From Limnohabitans sp. Rim11 (GTDB lineage Bacteria > Pseudomonadota > Gammaproteobacteria > Burkholderiales > Burkholderiaceae_C), in NCBI RefSeq assembly GCF_001269365.1, contig NZ_CXOM01000006.1:17863-81862 (forward strand): a DNA stretch of 64,000 nt. Direction: 5' to 3'. A program made the position numbers and the translations under genes. Positions 24,370-33,315 of this stretch are shown piece by piece. The notes beneath the pieces are model-generated. The model did no database searches, was not told the DNA's origin, and saw only the letters and a program-made list of their open reading frames with translations. The number at the start of each line of letters is the position of its first letter. Position 1 is the first letter of the stretch.

Positions 24370-25635
24370 ATGATAACCCCAGAAGAAAATGACTTGTTGT
24401 GCCGTGTTGAAGGCAATGCGCCTATGGGGCAACTCATGCGCCGTCAGTGGATCGCCATTTGTTTGATTGAGGAAGTGTCCGAGCCCGATGGCGCCCCCAT
24501 TAAAGCGCGTATTCTGGGTGAAGACTTGGTGGTTTTCAGGGACACCAAAGGCCGAGTCGGTGTCATGGATGAATACTGCCCTCACCGCAAAGCTTCGTTG
24601 GTCTATGGCCGTAATGAAGACTGTGGACTGCGCTGCCTTTATCACGGTTGGAAGATGGATGTCGCGGGCAATGTGGTGGACATGTCTTCTGAGCCTGCAG
24701 GCAGTGGCTTGGTCGAGAAGGTGAAGCACCGTGCATTTCCGACCAAAGAGTGGGGCGGTTTTGTGTGGGCCTACATGGGCCCACCCGAGCACCAACCTGA
24801 ATTCACGCCACCACCTTGGGCGCCCAATGAGGCGTCTCGCTTGGCGGTTGCCAAAATTATCATTCCATGCAACTGGGCGCAAATTTTAGAAGGCCAAATT
24901 GATTCAGCCCACAGCTCCAGTTTGCATTCCTCTGACATGGTGCCGGCACGCGTTGATGGCGCTAAGGCCACCGATACGCAGTGGCTGCGTCCCTCCACCG
25001 ACAAGTCGCCGCGCATGCAAGTTGAGCGTACGCCCTACGGTTTTAGATATGCGGCTATTCGAAGGCCCATTAAAGATGCGCAAACCCACGATTACATCCG
25101 TAGCACGGTGTTTGTTGCTCCCGCCTCAGCGCTCATCCCTCCCAATGATCAGTACAACGTGGCCAATTTGAATGTGCCGATAGACGATCACCATACAGCC
25201 TTTCACTTTATGGCTTGGGGGTCGCCAGACACAACACCCGATCACGAAGCATGGCGTGCGTTTTTGCATGCGCAAGTAGGTCCCGATTTAGACGCTCAAT
25301 TTAACCCCAAACGAACCCATGCCAACCGCTTCAACCAAGACCGCGAAGCGATGAAGGCAGGCAACTTCACGGGCATTCAAGGCATTCCCAATCAAGACAT
25401 GGCCATGTGGGTGTCCATGGGCCCCATCGTGGACAGAACCAACGATCGCTTGGGTGCATCCGACTTGGCCATTGTGGAATTCAGACAAAGAATGCTGCAG
25501 GCTGTGCGCAGTTTCATGGCGGGCGAGGCGCCCATAGGTACGGGAGATAACCGTATTCCTGTACAGGTTTGTGCATATCAATCTATCATCCCCAAAACCA
25601 CAGACTGGCGTCAATTTGACGCAAAGCCTGTTTAA
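24370..25635 (+). CDS. pht3: Phthalate 4,5-dioxygenase-type Rieske oxygenase
   Basis: 421 residues. Rieske centre Cys70-Pro-His72 and Cys89-Leu-Tyr-His92, then a mononuclear iron site with Asp-Ser-Ala-His-Ser-Ser-Ser-Leu-His (about residue 180). Length and the early Met-Arg-Arg-Gln-Trp-Ile segment match the phthalate 4,5-dioxygenase group of single-component (alpha-only) oxygenases. It adds O2 to phthalate at carbons 4 and 5. The substrate is inferred from the neighbouring decarboxylase and dehydrogenase. Confidence 0.85.
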   Translation: MITPEENDLLCRVEGNAPMGQLMRRQWIAICLIEEVSEPDGAPIKARILGEDLVVFRDTKGRVGVMDEYCPHRKASLVYGRNEDCGLRCLYHGWKMDVAGNVVDMSSEPAGSGLVEKVKHRAFPTKEWGGFVWAYMGPPEHQPEFTPPPWAPNEASRLAVAKIIIPCNWAQILEGQIDSAHSSSLHSSDMVPARVDGAKATDTQWLRPSTDKSPRMQVERTPYGFRYAAIRRPIKDAQTHDYIRSTVFVAPASALIPPNDQYNVANLNVPIDDHHTAFHFMAWGSPDTTPDHEAWRAFLHAQVGPDLDAQFNPKRTHANRFNQDREAMKAGNFTGIQGIPNQDMAMWVSMGPIVDRTNDRLGASDLAIVEFRQRMLQAVRSFMAGEAPIGTGDNRIPVQVCAYQSIIPKTTDWRQFDAKPV

Positions 25636-25660
25636 CCAATTAACACCAGGAGACATCTCA

Positions 25661-26638
25661 ATGAAACGTCGTGATCTATTGGCTGCATCAGCAGCCCCTT
25701 TGTTGGCCGGCCTTCAACTGCCAGCATGGAGTCAAGCTGGTTTCAATTTCACCAAAGCAGTGAAATTCATCGTTCCTTACGCACCCGGTGGCTTGCCAGA
25801 TACTGTGGCGCGTGTTTTTGCACTGCGCATTGGGGAACGCATTGGTCAAGGTGTTGTCATTGAAAACAAGCCTGGTGGCAATGGTGTGGTCGCGGCGCAG
25901 GCCTTGGCCAGCAGCCCCAACGATGGCCACACTTTTTTGGTCACCGATGGTTCGATGTTTTCGATCAATCCACTCATCTACAAAAGTCTTGCATATGACT
26001 TAAAGCGTGACTTTGCGCCTGTGTCTTTGTTGGCGCGTTCACCTTTGTATTTGGCAGTTCACCCCAAAGTGCCCGTCAATACATTGCAAGAGTTTGTGCA
26101 ATACGTCAAATCAAAGCCAGATCAAATTAACTACGGTTCATCTGGCATTGGTAGTAGTCACCATCTCACCATGGAAGCCATGAAGTCGGCTCTGGGACTT
26201 CAAATGACGCATGTCCCATTCAGAGGTTCGGGTCAGTCAGTGCCTGCTTTGATTGGCGGCCAAGTTGAATGTTTGTTCTCTGCCTTGCCTTCCTTGGCAG
26301 GCTTTGCCAAAAACAACCAAGTCAAAATTTTGGGCAGCAATGCTGGCCAACGATCGGCCTTGATGCCACAGGTGCCTAGTATTTCAGAAATTATTCCTGG
26401 CTTTGATTTTGCTGTCATTATTGGCGCACTGGCTTCTGCCAATGCACCCGCTGGCGCTATTGCACGCCTCAGTGCAGAAGCCGCAGCGGTCAAAAACCAC
26501 CCTGAATTGCTGGCCACCATGGGTACCGCAGGTATTGACTCAGTGGGCAGTTCGGCCGCAGATTACGCCAAAGCCATTCAGTCTGAAAACGAACGCTTGG
26601 CCAAAGCCGTGGCGCTGGCTGGCTTAAAACCCGAATAA
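25661..26638 (+). CDS. TTT-type (Bug) periplasmic solute-binding protein
   Basis: 325 residues from the ATG at 25661, which has AGGAGA 10 bases before it; an in-frame start upstream would overlap the oxygenase. Signal peptide with an Arg-Arg pair (MKRRDLLAASAA) that could be Tat-type. Bug motifs: Val-Pro-Tyr-Ala-Pro-Gly-Gly, Val-Glu-Asn-Lys-Pro-Gly-Gly-Asn-Gly and Asn-Tyr-Gly-Ser-Ser-Gly. These proteins feed tripartite carboxylate transporters, but no TctA/TctB membrane genes are in the cluster. It likely binds phthalate or a related acid. Confidence 0.88.
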   Translation: MKRRDLLAASAAPLLAGLQLPAWSQAGFNFTKAVKFIVPYAPGGLPDTVARVFALRIGERIGQGVVIENKPGGNGVVAAQALASSPNDGHTFLVTDGSMFSINPLIYKSLAYDLKRDFAPVSLLARSPLYLAVHPKVPVNTLQEFVQYVKSKPDQINYGSSGIGSSHHLTMEAMKSALGLQMTHVPFRGSGQSVPALIGGQVECLFSALPSLAGFAKNNQVKILGSNAGQRSALMPQVPSISEIIPGFDFAVIIGALASANAPAGAIARLSAEAAAVKNHPELLATMGTAGIDSVGSSAADYAKAIQSENERLAKAVALAGLKPE

Positions 26639-26656
26639 CGAAGATAGAAGAGCACC

Positions 26657-27649
26657 ATGGCCAAACTGCCTCTCAGCTTTGCATGTTGGAATTACGACCG
26701 CACCCGCGCTTTGATGGACGGCAGTGTTCAAGTCGATGGCATTGATCTCAATTATTTGAACTTGCCTGTGGAAGAAACTTTCTTCCGCATGGCACGTTTT
26801 CGTGAGTTTGATGTTTGCGAAATGTCTTTGTCGTCCTACTGTGTTTCACTGCACAAGCCCGACAAGCCCTTCATTGCCATTCCCATTTTCCCATCTCGTT
26901 TTTTTAGACACTCTTGCATTTACATCAATGCCGACTCTGGCATTCAAGAGCCTAAAGACCTGATTGGCAAACGCATCGCCAGTCCTGAATATCAAATGAC
27001 CGCTCCGGTCTGGATACGGGGCATTTTGCAGGATCACTATGGGGTGCCTGTCGATGCCCAGCCCTATCTTTTTGGGGGTGAGGAAGAAACGGGTCGCATC
27101 GAAAAGCAAAAGCTCAACTTGCCGCCAAACATTCAGGTGCACCCTATTGGGCCCCATCAAACTTTGTCTCAAATGTTGCACGATGGTGAACTTGATGCGC
27201 TCTATACCGCCCGCATGCCCTCGTCTTTTTTGAAGGGCGATGGCAAAGTCAAGCGCTTGTTTGAAAACTATGTCGACATTGAGCGCGCTTATTACCGTGA
27301 AACTAAAATTTTCCCCATCATGCACACAGTGGTGATTCGCAGAGAAGTCTACGAAGCCAATCGCTGGATTGCGCAGTCGCTCACCAAAGCCTTCATGGAA
27401 GCGCAGCGTAAAACCTATGAAGATCTTTATGAAACTGCGGCCCTCAAAGCCATGTTGCCTTGGTTGACTGCACACGTCGAAGACGCACGCAAAGAGTTTG
27501 GCAACGATTGGTGGTCTTACGGTTTGGAAAAAAATGTGGATGTGCTTGAAACCTTCACGCGCTACCACCACGAACAAGGCCTCTCACCCCGAAAACTCAG
27601 TCCGCAAGAATTATTTGCACCTGAGTCTCTCGAGGCTTTCAAAATTTAA
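26657..27649 (+). CDS. pht5: 4,5-dihydroxyphthalate decarboxylase-type protein
   Basis: 330 residues with a periplasmic-binding-protein-like fold but no signal peptide. The start (SFACWNYDRTRALMDGSVQ), Val-Asp-Gly-Ile-Asp-Leu-Asn, Glu-Met-Ser-Leu-Ser-Ser-Tyr and Ile-Phe-Pro-Ser-Arg-Phe-Phe-Arg-His track the Pht5/OphC family, as do the length and the Phe-Pro-Ile-Met-His-Thr-Val segment. It would decarboxylate 4,5-dihydroxyphthalate to protocatechuate. Some relatives are annotated as binding proteins, but absence of a signal peptide favours the enzyme. Confidence 0.82.
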   Translation: MAKLPLSFACWNYDRTRALMDGSVQVDGIDLNYLNLPVEETFFRMARFREFDVCEMSLSSYCVSLHKPDKPFIAIPIFPSRFFRHSCIYINADSGIQEPKDLIGKRIASPEYQMTAPVWIRGILQDHYGVPVDAQPYLFGGEEETGRIEKQKLNLPPNIQVHPIGPHQTLSQMLHDGELDALYTARMPSSFLKGDGKVKRLFENYVDIERAYYRETKIFPIMHTVVIRREVYEANRWIAQSLTKAFMEAQRKTYEDLYETAALKAMLPWLTAHVEDARKEFGNDWWSYGLEKNVDVLETFTRYHHEQGLSPRKLSPQELFAPESLEAFKI

Positions 27650-27670
27650 TCTGCACGAAAAGAGCCGCAC

Positions 27671-28423
27671 ATGGATTTTCTTCTCAGCCCCGATGGGGTG
27701 CTGATCGCTGCGGCTTGCGCGCTGGCCATTATGCTGGGCGGCCTTGTCAAGGGCACCTTGGGTGTGGGCTTGCCCTTGTTTGCTGTCCCTATCATGTCGC
27801 TCATGATTGGTAGCACCCAGGCCATTGCATTGGTGGCGGTGCCCGTTTTGGTGTCCAATATTTGGCAAGCTTGGCAAGAAGGTAATTGGAAAGCCAGCGT
27901 CAAACGTTTTTGGCCCCTCATGGTGACGCAGGGCATGATGACGGTCTTGGCGGTTCAATGGACTTTGGATTTCAGTGTCAAGCAACTCAACATGTTGGTT
28001 GCCTTTGCTGTGGTGTTGGCTGTGGTCGCCATGTTGTTCAAACCCAGTTTCAATATACCGCCCGAGCGTGAAAAATGGGTGGGTGCGTTGGTTGGCGCAA
28101 CTTCAGGTTTATTGGGTGGTGTTTCGTCTCTAATGGGACCTATTCTGATTAGCTACACCATGTCTTTGAAGATGCAAAGAGACGAGTTTGTGGGTGCTAT
28201 CAGTATCATTTATCTCAATGCAGCATGGCCTTTGTATTTGGCCATGTTCAGTTTTGGTCGAATGGAAACCGTTGATCTGGGTTACTCCGTTTTGGCATTG
28301 GTTCCCATGGCAGTAGGTTTGACCATTGGGCAAAAGCTAAGGCATCGGCTCAGTGAAGACGCGTTCAGGAAAGTGCTGCTGGCCTTCTTGATTTTTGTGG
28401 CAACTTTGTTGGTGTTGCGCTAG
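27671..28423 (+). CDS. TauE/SafE (TSUP) family membrane transporter
   Basis: 250 residues with about eight hydrophobic helices. The N-terminal repeat (MLGGLVKGTLGVGLPLFAVPIM) and the second half (ALVGATSGLLGGVSSLMGP) show the twofold TSUP pattern. TSUP proteins move sulfonates, sulfite or organic acids. Lying last in the phthalate unit, it may move an aromatic acid or a by-product. It is 21 bases after pht5 and probably co-transcribed. Confidence 0.85.
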   Translation: MDFLLSPDGVLIAAACALAIMLGGLVKGTLGVGLPLFAVPIMSLMIGSTQAIALVAVPVLVSNIWQAWQEGNWKASVKRFWPLMVTQGMMTVLAVQWTLDFSVKQLNMLVAFAVVLAVVAMLFKPSFNIPPEREKWVGALVGATSGLLGGVSSLMGPILISYTMSLKMQRDEFVGAISIIYLNAAWPLYLAMFSFGRMETVDLGYSVLALVPMAVGLTIGQKLRHRLSEDAFRKVLLAFLIFVATLLVLR

Positions 28424-28430
28424 TTGAACT

Positions 28431-28943
28431 TTAAAAAACCCACATTAACAAACTCGTCATCACCACATAGCGCATCAATTTGCCGATGGCCATATAAACG
28501 GCACAGGGCCAAAGCGGCATTTTGAGCCAACCGGCTACAGCACACAGCGGATCGCCTACGCCTGGTAACCAGGACAGCAGACAGGCTTTGGGGCCCATGC
28601 GTTCTAACCATTGAAGCGCGCGTGAGTTCATTTTGTCATTCAAGCTGACTGATTCACCGTTAACTATTTTCTTTTGGCGCAGCCGATCGATGGCGTGGTG
28701 CGTGCCATAACCCATCCACCAACTGACCACCCCGCCCAAGGTGTTGCCAATGGTGGCCACAAAGATGGCTGCCCAAAATAAATCGGGATTTATTTTGACA
28801 AGCCCAAAGACCGCAGGCTCAGAGCCTAAAGGTAGCAGGGTGGCAGAAATGAAAGAGATCACAAACACGGTAGACAAACCGTGTTCGGGTAAAGCCAGCC
28901 AAGCCAGCAATTGCGTGATGTAAGGTGTGAACCATGCTTCCAT
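28431..28943 (-). CDS. VTT/YqaA-type membrane protein
   Basis: 170 residues from the ATG at 28943, preceded by GGAG. Helices near 10-30, 35-60 and 100-160 with the conserved Leu-Pro-Leu-Gly-Ser-Glu-Pro segment and Gly-Asn-Thr-Leu-Gly-Gly of the DedA/VTT superfamily (YqaA subgroup). These are probable lipid scramblases or transporters. It converges on the TSUP gene (7 bases between stops) and diverges from dusB. Confidence 0.85.
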   Translation of the reverse strand: MEAWFTPYITQLLAWLALPEHGLSTVFVISFISATLLPLGSEPAVFGLVKINPDLFWAAIFVATIGNTLGGVVSWWMGYGTHHAIDRLRQKKIVNGESVSLNDKMNSRALQWLERMGPKACLLSWLPGVGDPLCAVAGWLKMPLWPCAVYMAIGKLMRYVVMTSLLMWVF

Positions 28944-28970
28944 TTGCTCCAGAGTGTAGCCAAAGGTTTC

Positions 28971-28994
28971 TATTTTGAAATTTCTTTCAAAATA
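28971..28994. promoter_or_regulatory. Inverted repeat in the yqaA/dusB divergent region
   Basis: TATTTTGAAA-TTTC-TTTCAAAATA, a perfect 10-bp inverted repeat with a 4-base spacer. It lies 27 bases from the yqaA start and 81 bases before dusB. It looks like an operator for a dimeric regulator; no family can be named. Confidence 0.5.
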
Positions 28995-29000
28995 ATTCCC

Positions 29001-29025
29001 TTGCCTAAAAAATAGGCAATACAAT
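29001..29025 (+). promoter_or_regulatory. Second inverted repeat and -10-like hexamer before dusB
   Basis: TTGCCTA-AAAAA-TAGGCAA (29001-29019) is a perfect 7-bp inverted repeat with a 5-base spacer, followed at once by TACAAT (29020-29025), a fair -10 hexamer. No strong -35 is evident at the right distance. If this is the dusB promoter, the repeat would lie over its spacer. Confidence 0.4.
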
Positions 29026-29075
29026 CGTGCCTCCTTTTTAAGCAGCCTGCCCTTTCTTCTCTTCCTTCCTAGTCC

Positions 29076-30119
29076 ATGCAAATCGGACCCTACGTCTTAC
29101 CCAATGCTGTTTTTGTGGCGCCCATGGCGGGTGTCACAGATCGGCCTTTTCGCCAACTGTGCCGACAGTTTGGTGCGGGTTATGCCGTGAGCGAAATGGT
29201 CACCTCGCGCAAAGATTTGTGGAAGAGTCTGAAAACCTCGCGCCGCGCCAATCACGAGGGTGAGCCGGGGCCCATTGCCGTTCAAATTGCGGGCACCGAT
29301 GCACCCATGATGGCCGAGGCTGCGGCTTACAACATTGACCAAGGTGCGCAGATCATTGACATCAACATGGGTTGCCCCGCCAAAAAGGTGTGCAACAAAT
29401 GGGCGGGTTCTGCGCTGATGCAAAACGAAAGCTTGGCCATCGAAATTGCTGAAGCTGTGGTGGCCGCATGTGCGCCCCGCGGTGTACCTGTCACCTTAAA
29501 GATGCGCACCGGTTGGTGCGACACAGAAAAGAACGCTTTGGTCTTGGCCAAGGCTTTTGAAAGCGTCGGCATTCAAATGGTGACGGTGCATGGCCGCACG
29601 CGCGAGCAAGGTTACAAAGGCTTTGCCGAATACGACACCGTAGCCGCCGTCAAAGCTGCCCTCAATATTCCTGTGGTGGCCAATGGCGACATTGACTCCC
29701 CCGAAAAGGCATTGCAAGTTTTAAAGTACACCGGCGCCGATGCGTTGATGGTGGGACGTGCTGCGCAAGGTCGTCCTTGGATCTTTCGCGAAATTGTGCA
29801 TTTCCTGGCCACGGGCGAACACTTGGCCCCGCCCTTGGTAGCAGAAGTGAGGCGCGCTTTGCTGGAACATTTGCAAGATCACTACGGCCTCTATGGCGAG
29901 CTGACCGGGGTGCGTTCTGCGCGCAAACACATTGGTTGGTATGTGCGTGATTTGCCGGGTGGCGATGAATTTAGAGACCACATGAACACTTTGGAAACCG
30001 CCGAGATGCAATCTCGTGCAGTGGCCGATTTTTTTGAAGAGATGGCAGCGCGCATAGAGCGCATGCCTCAGGCTGTTGCAGGCATTCGCCCTGAAATGGC
30101 TTTGGAGACGATGGAATGA
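29076..30119 (+). CDS. dusB: tRNA-dihydrouridine synthase B
   Basis: 347 residues. FMN TIM-barrel with the Dus signatures Ala-Pro-Met-Ala-Gly-Val-Thr-Asp at residues 15-22, Asn-Met-Gly-Cys-Pro-Ala-Lys-Lys-Val (catalytic Cys), Lys-Met-Arg-Thr-Gly-Trp and His-Gly-Arg-Thr-Arg. It reduces uridine in tRNA D-loops. Its stop overlaps fis by four bases, the classical dusB-fis arrangement. Confidence 0.96.
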   Translation: MQIGPYVLPNAVFVAPMAGVTDRPFRQLCRQFGAGYAVSEMVTSRKDLWKSLKTSRRANHEGEPGPIAVQIAGTDAPMMAEAAAYNIDQGAQIIDINMGCPAKKVCNKWAGSALMQNESLAIEIAEAVVAACAPRGVPVTLKMRTGWCDTEKNALVLAKAFESVGIQMVTVHGRTREQGYKGFAEYDTVAAVKAALNIPVVANGDIDSPEKALQVLKYTGADALMVGRAAQGRPWIFREIVHFLATGEHLAPPLVAEVRRALLEHLQDHYGLYGELTGVRSARKHIGWYVRDLPGGDEFRDHMNTLETAEMQSRAVADFFEEMAARIERMPQAVAGIRPEMALETME

Positions 30120-30352
30120 GCAAGAAGAAAATTGATGAATGCATCCGTGATAGTTTGAATGCTTACTTTCACGACATGAATGGCGTAGAACCTCACGGCA
30201 TGTACGACATGCTGCTGAATGCCGTAGAAAAACCTTTGCTAGAAGTGGTGATGCAACGCGCTGAGCAAAATCAATCGCGCGCTGCGGAGTGGCTCGGCTT
30301 GAACCGCAACACGCTGCGTAAAAAACTTTTAGATCACAAACTTTTGAAGTAA
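30116..30352 (+). CDS. fis: Fis-family nucleoid-associated protein
   Basis: 78 residues, the short betaproteobacterial form of Fis. The C-terminal helix-turn-helix ([15 protein letters not shown]) is intact, and the dimerisation helices precede it. Fis bends DNA and activates growth-linked promoters. It overlaps dusB (ATGA) and is four bases ahead of purH. Confidence 0.95.
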   Translation: MSKKKIDECIRDSLNAYFHDMNGVEPHGMYDMLLNAVEKPLLEVVMQRAEQNQSRAAEWLGLNRNTLRKKLLDHKLLK

Positions 30353-30356
30353 AAAA

Positions 30357-31937
30357 ATGAAAGCACTCATTTCTGTTTCCGACAAAACTGGCATCGTTGA
30401 GCTGGCCAAAGCGCTGCATGCACTCAAGGTGGAGTTGGTGTCCACCGGTGGCACCGCCAAGTTGCTGGCCGAGCAAGGCTTGCCCGTGACCGAAGTGGCG
30501 CAAGTGACTGAGTTTCCAGAAATGCTGGATGGCCGCGTTAAAACTTTGCATCCCAAAGTGCATGGTGGTCTGCTGGCGCGTCGCGATGTGCCCGAGCACA
30601 TGGCGGCTTTAAAAGAGCACGGCATTCAAACCATCGATTTGCTCATCGTCAATTTGTACCCCTTCGAAGCCACCGTGGCCAAGCCCGGTTGCACTTTAGA
30701 AGACGCCATTGAAAACATCGACATTGGTGGTCCTGCCATGGTGCGCAGTGCGGCCAAGAACTGGAAAGACGTGGCCGTGCTCACCGATGCATCGCAATAC
30801 CCTACTGTCATTGAAGAGCTCAAGTCCAGCGGCAAAGTGTCTGACAAAACTCGTTTTGCTTTGTCTGTGGCTGCCTTCAATCGCATCAGCAATTACGATG
30901 CGGCCATCAGCGACTACTTGTCTTCGTACAACTTGGAAGACGGCACGCGCACCGAATATCCAGCGCAGTCCAATGGCCGCTTTGTCAAGTTGCAAGACTT
31001 GCGATACGGCGAGAATCCGCATCAAACAGCCGCGTTCTATCGCGACCTGTACCCAGCGCCTGGCTCGTTGGTCACCGCTGTGCAATTGCAAGGCAAAGAA
31101 CTGTCGTACAACAACATTGCCGATGCAGATGCGGCTTGGGAATGCGTCAAGAGCTTCACAGAATCGGCATGCGTCATCGTGAAGCACGCCAATCCTTGCG
31201 GTGTGGCCGTCGGTGCCAATGCCCTCGAGTCCTATAGCAAAGCTTTCCAAACCGATCCAACCTCTGCGTTTGGCGGCATCATTGCGCTGAACCGCATTGT
31301 GGACGCAGCCGCTGCGCAGCAAATTAGCAAGCAGTTTGTCGAAGTGCTGATGGCACCGGCTTACTCGCCCGAAGCGGTGGAAATTTTTAAAGCCAAAGCC
31401 AATGTTCGCGTGTTGCAAATTGCCTTGCCCGAGTTCAAAGCAGGCGGCACGCCTTTTGAACAAGGCCGCAATGCGCAAGACATCAAGCGCGTGGGTTCTG
31501 GTTTGCTCATTCAAACCGCCGACAACCACGAGTTGCAATTGGCCGACCTTAAAGTGGTCACCAAAGTGCAGCCTTCACCTACGCAGCTGCAAGACTTGCT
31601 GTTTGCTTGGAAAGTGGCCAAGTACGTCAAGAGTAACGCCATTGTGTTCTGCGCCAATGGCATGACCATGGGTGTAGGTGCCGGCCAAATGAGCCGTTTG
31701 GATTCAGCACGCATTGCCAGCATCAAAGCCGGTCATGCGGGTTTGAGTTTGCAAAACACCGTGGTGGCCAGTGATGCGTTCTTCCCGTTCCGCGATGGTT
31801 TGGATGTGGTGGTGGACGCAGGCGCCAATTGCGTCATTCAGCCCGGTGGCTCGATGCGCGACAACGAGGTGATTGCTGCCGCCGATGAGCGCGGTGTGGC
31901 CATGGTGTTCTCGGGTGTGCGCCATTTCCGTCACTGA
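30357..31937 (+). CDS. purH: Bifunctional AICAR transformylase/IMP cyclohydrolase
   Basis: 526 residues, full length. The N-terminal MGS-like cyclohydrolase domain (Ser-Val-Ser-Asp-Lys-Thr-Gly; Ser-Thr-Gly-Gly-Thr) is followed by the AICAR transformylase domain with Val-Lys-His-Ala-Asn-Pro-Cys-Gly. It completes IMP synthesis. Third gene of dusB-fis-purH, ended by the terminator at 31959. Confidence 0.97.
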   Translation: MKALISVSDKTGIVELAKALHALKVELVSTGGTAKLLAEQGLPVTEVAQVTEFPEMLDGRVKTLHPKVHGGLLARRDVPEHMAALKEHGIQTIDLLIVNLYPFEATVAKPGCTLEDAIENIDIGGPAMVRSAAKNWKDVAVLTDASQYPTVIEELKSSGKVSDKTRFALSVAAFNRISNYDAAISDYLSSYNLEDGTRTEYPAQSNGRFVKLQDLRYGENPHQTAAFYRDLYPAPGSLVTAVQLQGKELSYNNIADADAAWECVKSFTESACVIVKHANPCGVAVGANALESYSKAFQTDPTSAFGGIIALNRIVDAAAAQQISKQFVEVLMAPAYSPEAVEIFKAKANVRVLQIALPEFKAGGTPFEQGRNAQDIKRVGSGLLIQTADNHELQLADLKVVTKVQPSPTQLQDLLFAWKVAKYVKSNAIVFCANGMTMGVGAGQMSRLDSARIASIKAGHAGLSLQNTVVASDAFFPFRDGLDVVVDAGANCVIQPGGSMRDNEVIAAADERGVAMVFSGVRHFRH

Positions 31938-31958
31938 TGGCTTCTTAACCAGCAAAGA

Positions 31959-31994
31959 AAAAGGGCTCTAGTTAATGAACTGAGCCCTTTTTTG
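31959..31994. terminator. Bidirectional terminator between purH and hemL
   Basis: AAAAGGGCTC (31959-31968) and GAGCCCTTTT (31982-31991) form a 10-bp stem with a 13-base loop. T-runs follow on the plus strand, and the A-run before the stem gives T-runs on the minus strand. It lies between two convergent genes. Confidence 0.85.
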
Positions 31995-32010
31995 TATCAA
32001 GCGGTTTGGT

Positions 32011-33315
32011 TTAAAGCGCTTTGAAAATTTCTCTTGCAGCACTGACCGTATCGGCAATGTCTTGCGCCGTGTGAGCGCCGCTTACAAAGCCAGCTTCGTA
32101 AAGCGCAGGGGCAATGTACACGCCGCGATCAAGCAAGCCGTGGAACAAGGTGTTGAACTTGCTGCCATCGGTTTTCATCACTTGTGGATAGTTGCTGGGC
32201 AAGGTGGGCAACAAGAAGAAGCCAAACATACCGCCTTCGCAGTCGCCTGCAAAAGGTACGCCTTCTGCCGTTGCAGCAGCCGACAGACCGTCGACCAATG
32301 AACGAGTTCGAGCACTCAAAGCATCAAAGAAACCAGGCTTGCTAATTTCGGCCAAGGTGGCCAAGCCGCATGCCGTGGCCACAGGGTTGCCACTCAAAGT
32401 GCCGGCTTGGTACACAGGGCCCAAAGGCGCCAGTTGTTCCATGACGGCGCGCTTGCCACCGAAGGCTGCCAAAGGCATGCCGCCGCCAATCACTTTGCCC
32501 ATGACCGTCATGTCGGGCTCGAAGCCAGGAATGCTTTTGGCATAAACGCTTTGCGCGCTGCCCAAGGCCACGCGGCAACCGGTCATCACTTCGTCAAACA
32601 CCAGCAGTGCGCCGTATTGGCTGCACAACTCGCGGCAGCGTTTCATAAAAGGCACGCTGGCGCGCACAAAGTTCATGTTGCCCGCAATGGGTTCAATCAT
32701 CAGGCAGGCCAATTCGTTGCCATGAATTTTGAAAGCGTCTTCCAGTTGCTCGATGTTGTTGTACTCGAGCACCAATGTGTGTTGCACCACTTCGGGCGGT
32801 ACGCCTGCGCTGGTGGGGTTGCCAAAGGTGGCCAAGCCCGAACCGGCTTTGACCAATAAAGCATCGGCATGCCCGTGATAGCAGCCTTCAAACTTGATGA
32901 TCTTGCTGCGGCCTGTGGCGCCACGGGCCAAGCGCAAGGCGCTCATGCCGGCTTCGGTGCCCGAGCTAACCAAGCGCACCATGTCCATGGACGGGACCAA
33001 TTTGAGCAGGGCTTCGACCAACTCGACTTCGCGCTCGGTGGGAGCACCAAAAGAGAAGCCGTCTAAGGCCGCTTTTTGCACAGCTTCCAAAACGGCAGGA
33101 TGGCCGTGACCCAAAATCATAGGGCCCCAAGAGCCGATGTAGTCGATGTACTTTTTGCCATTGGCATCCCAAAAGTAAGCGCCTTCAGCGCGCTTCACAA
33201 AACGCGGAGTGCCACCGACGGCGCGAAATGCGCGCACAGGTGAATTGACGCCGCCAGGAATCACTTTGCGGGCGCGTTCAAACAGGGTGTCGTTCAGGTC
33301 AGTGTTTTGTGTCAT
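32011..33315 (-). CDS. hemL: Glutamate-1-semialdehyde 2,1-aminomutase
   Basis: 434 residues from the ATG at 33315 ([12 protein letters not shown]). PLP-dependent aminotransferase fold, with the PLP-binding Lys274 in Met-Gly-Lys-Val-Ile-Gly-Gly-Gly-Met and the Asp-Glu-Val-Met-Thr-Gly motif (followed by Cys where Phe is usual). It makes 5-aminolevulinate by the C5 route. The gene overlaps the end of thiD by 17 bases, so the two are co-expressed. The heme it supplies fits the cytochrome genes of this region. Confidence 0.96.
   Translation of the reverse strand: MTQNTDLNDTLFERARKVIPGGVNSPVRAFRAVGGTPRFVKRAEGAYFWDANGKKYIDYIGSWGPMILGHGHPAVLEAVQKAALDGFSFGAPTEREVELVEALLKLVPSMDMVRLVSSGTEAGMSALRLARGATGRSKIIKFEGCYHGHADALLVKAGSGLATFGNPTSAGVPPEVVQHTLVLEYNNIEQLEDAFKIHGNELACLMIEPIAGNMNFVRASVPFMKRCRELCSQYGALLVFDEVMTGCRVALGSAQSVYAKSIPGFEPDMTVMGKVIGGGMPLAAFGGKRAVMEQLAPLGPVYQAGTLSGNPVATACGLATLAEISKPGFFDALSARTRSLVDGLSAAATAEGVPFAGDCEGGMFGFFLLPTLPSNYPQVMKTDGSKFNTLFHGLLDRGVYIAPALYEAGFVSGAHTAQDIADTVSAAREIFKAL

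Noticed and set aside
29721..30599. 292-codon minus-strand frame opposite dusB, fis and purH
   Set aside because: It spans three well-supported genes on the other strand and shows no domain.
30696..31538. 280-codon minus-strand frame opposite purH
   Set aside because: purH is full length and intact; the reverse frame has Arg/His/Cys-rich composition without homology.
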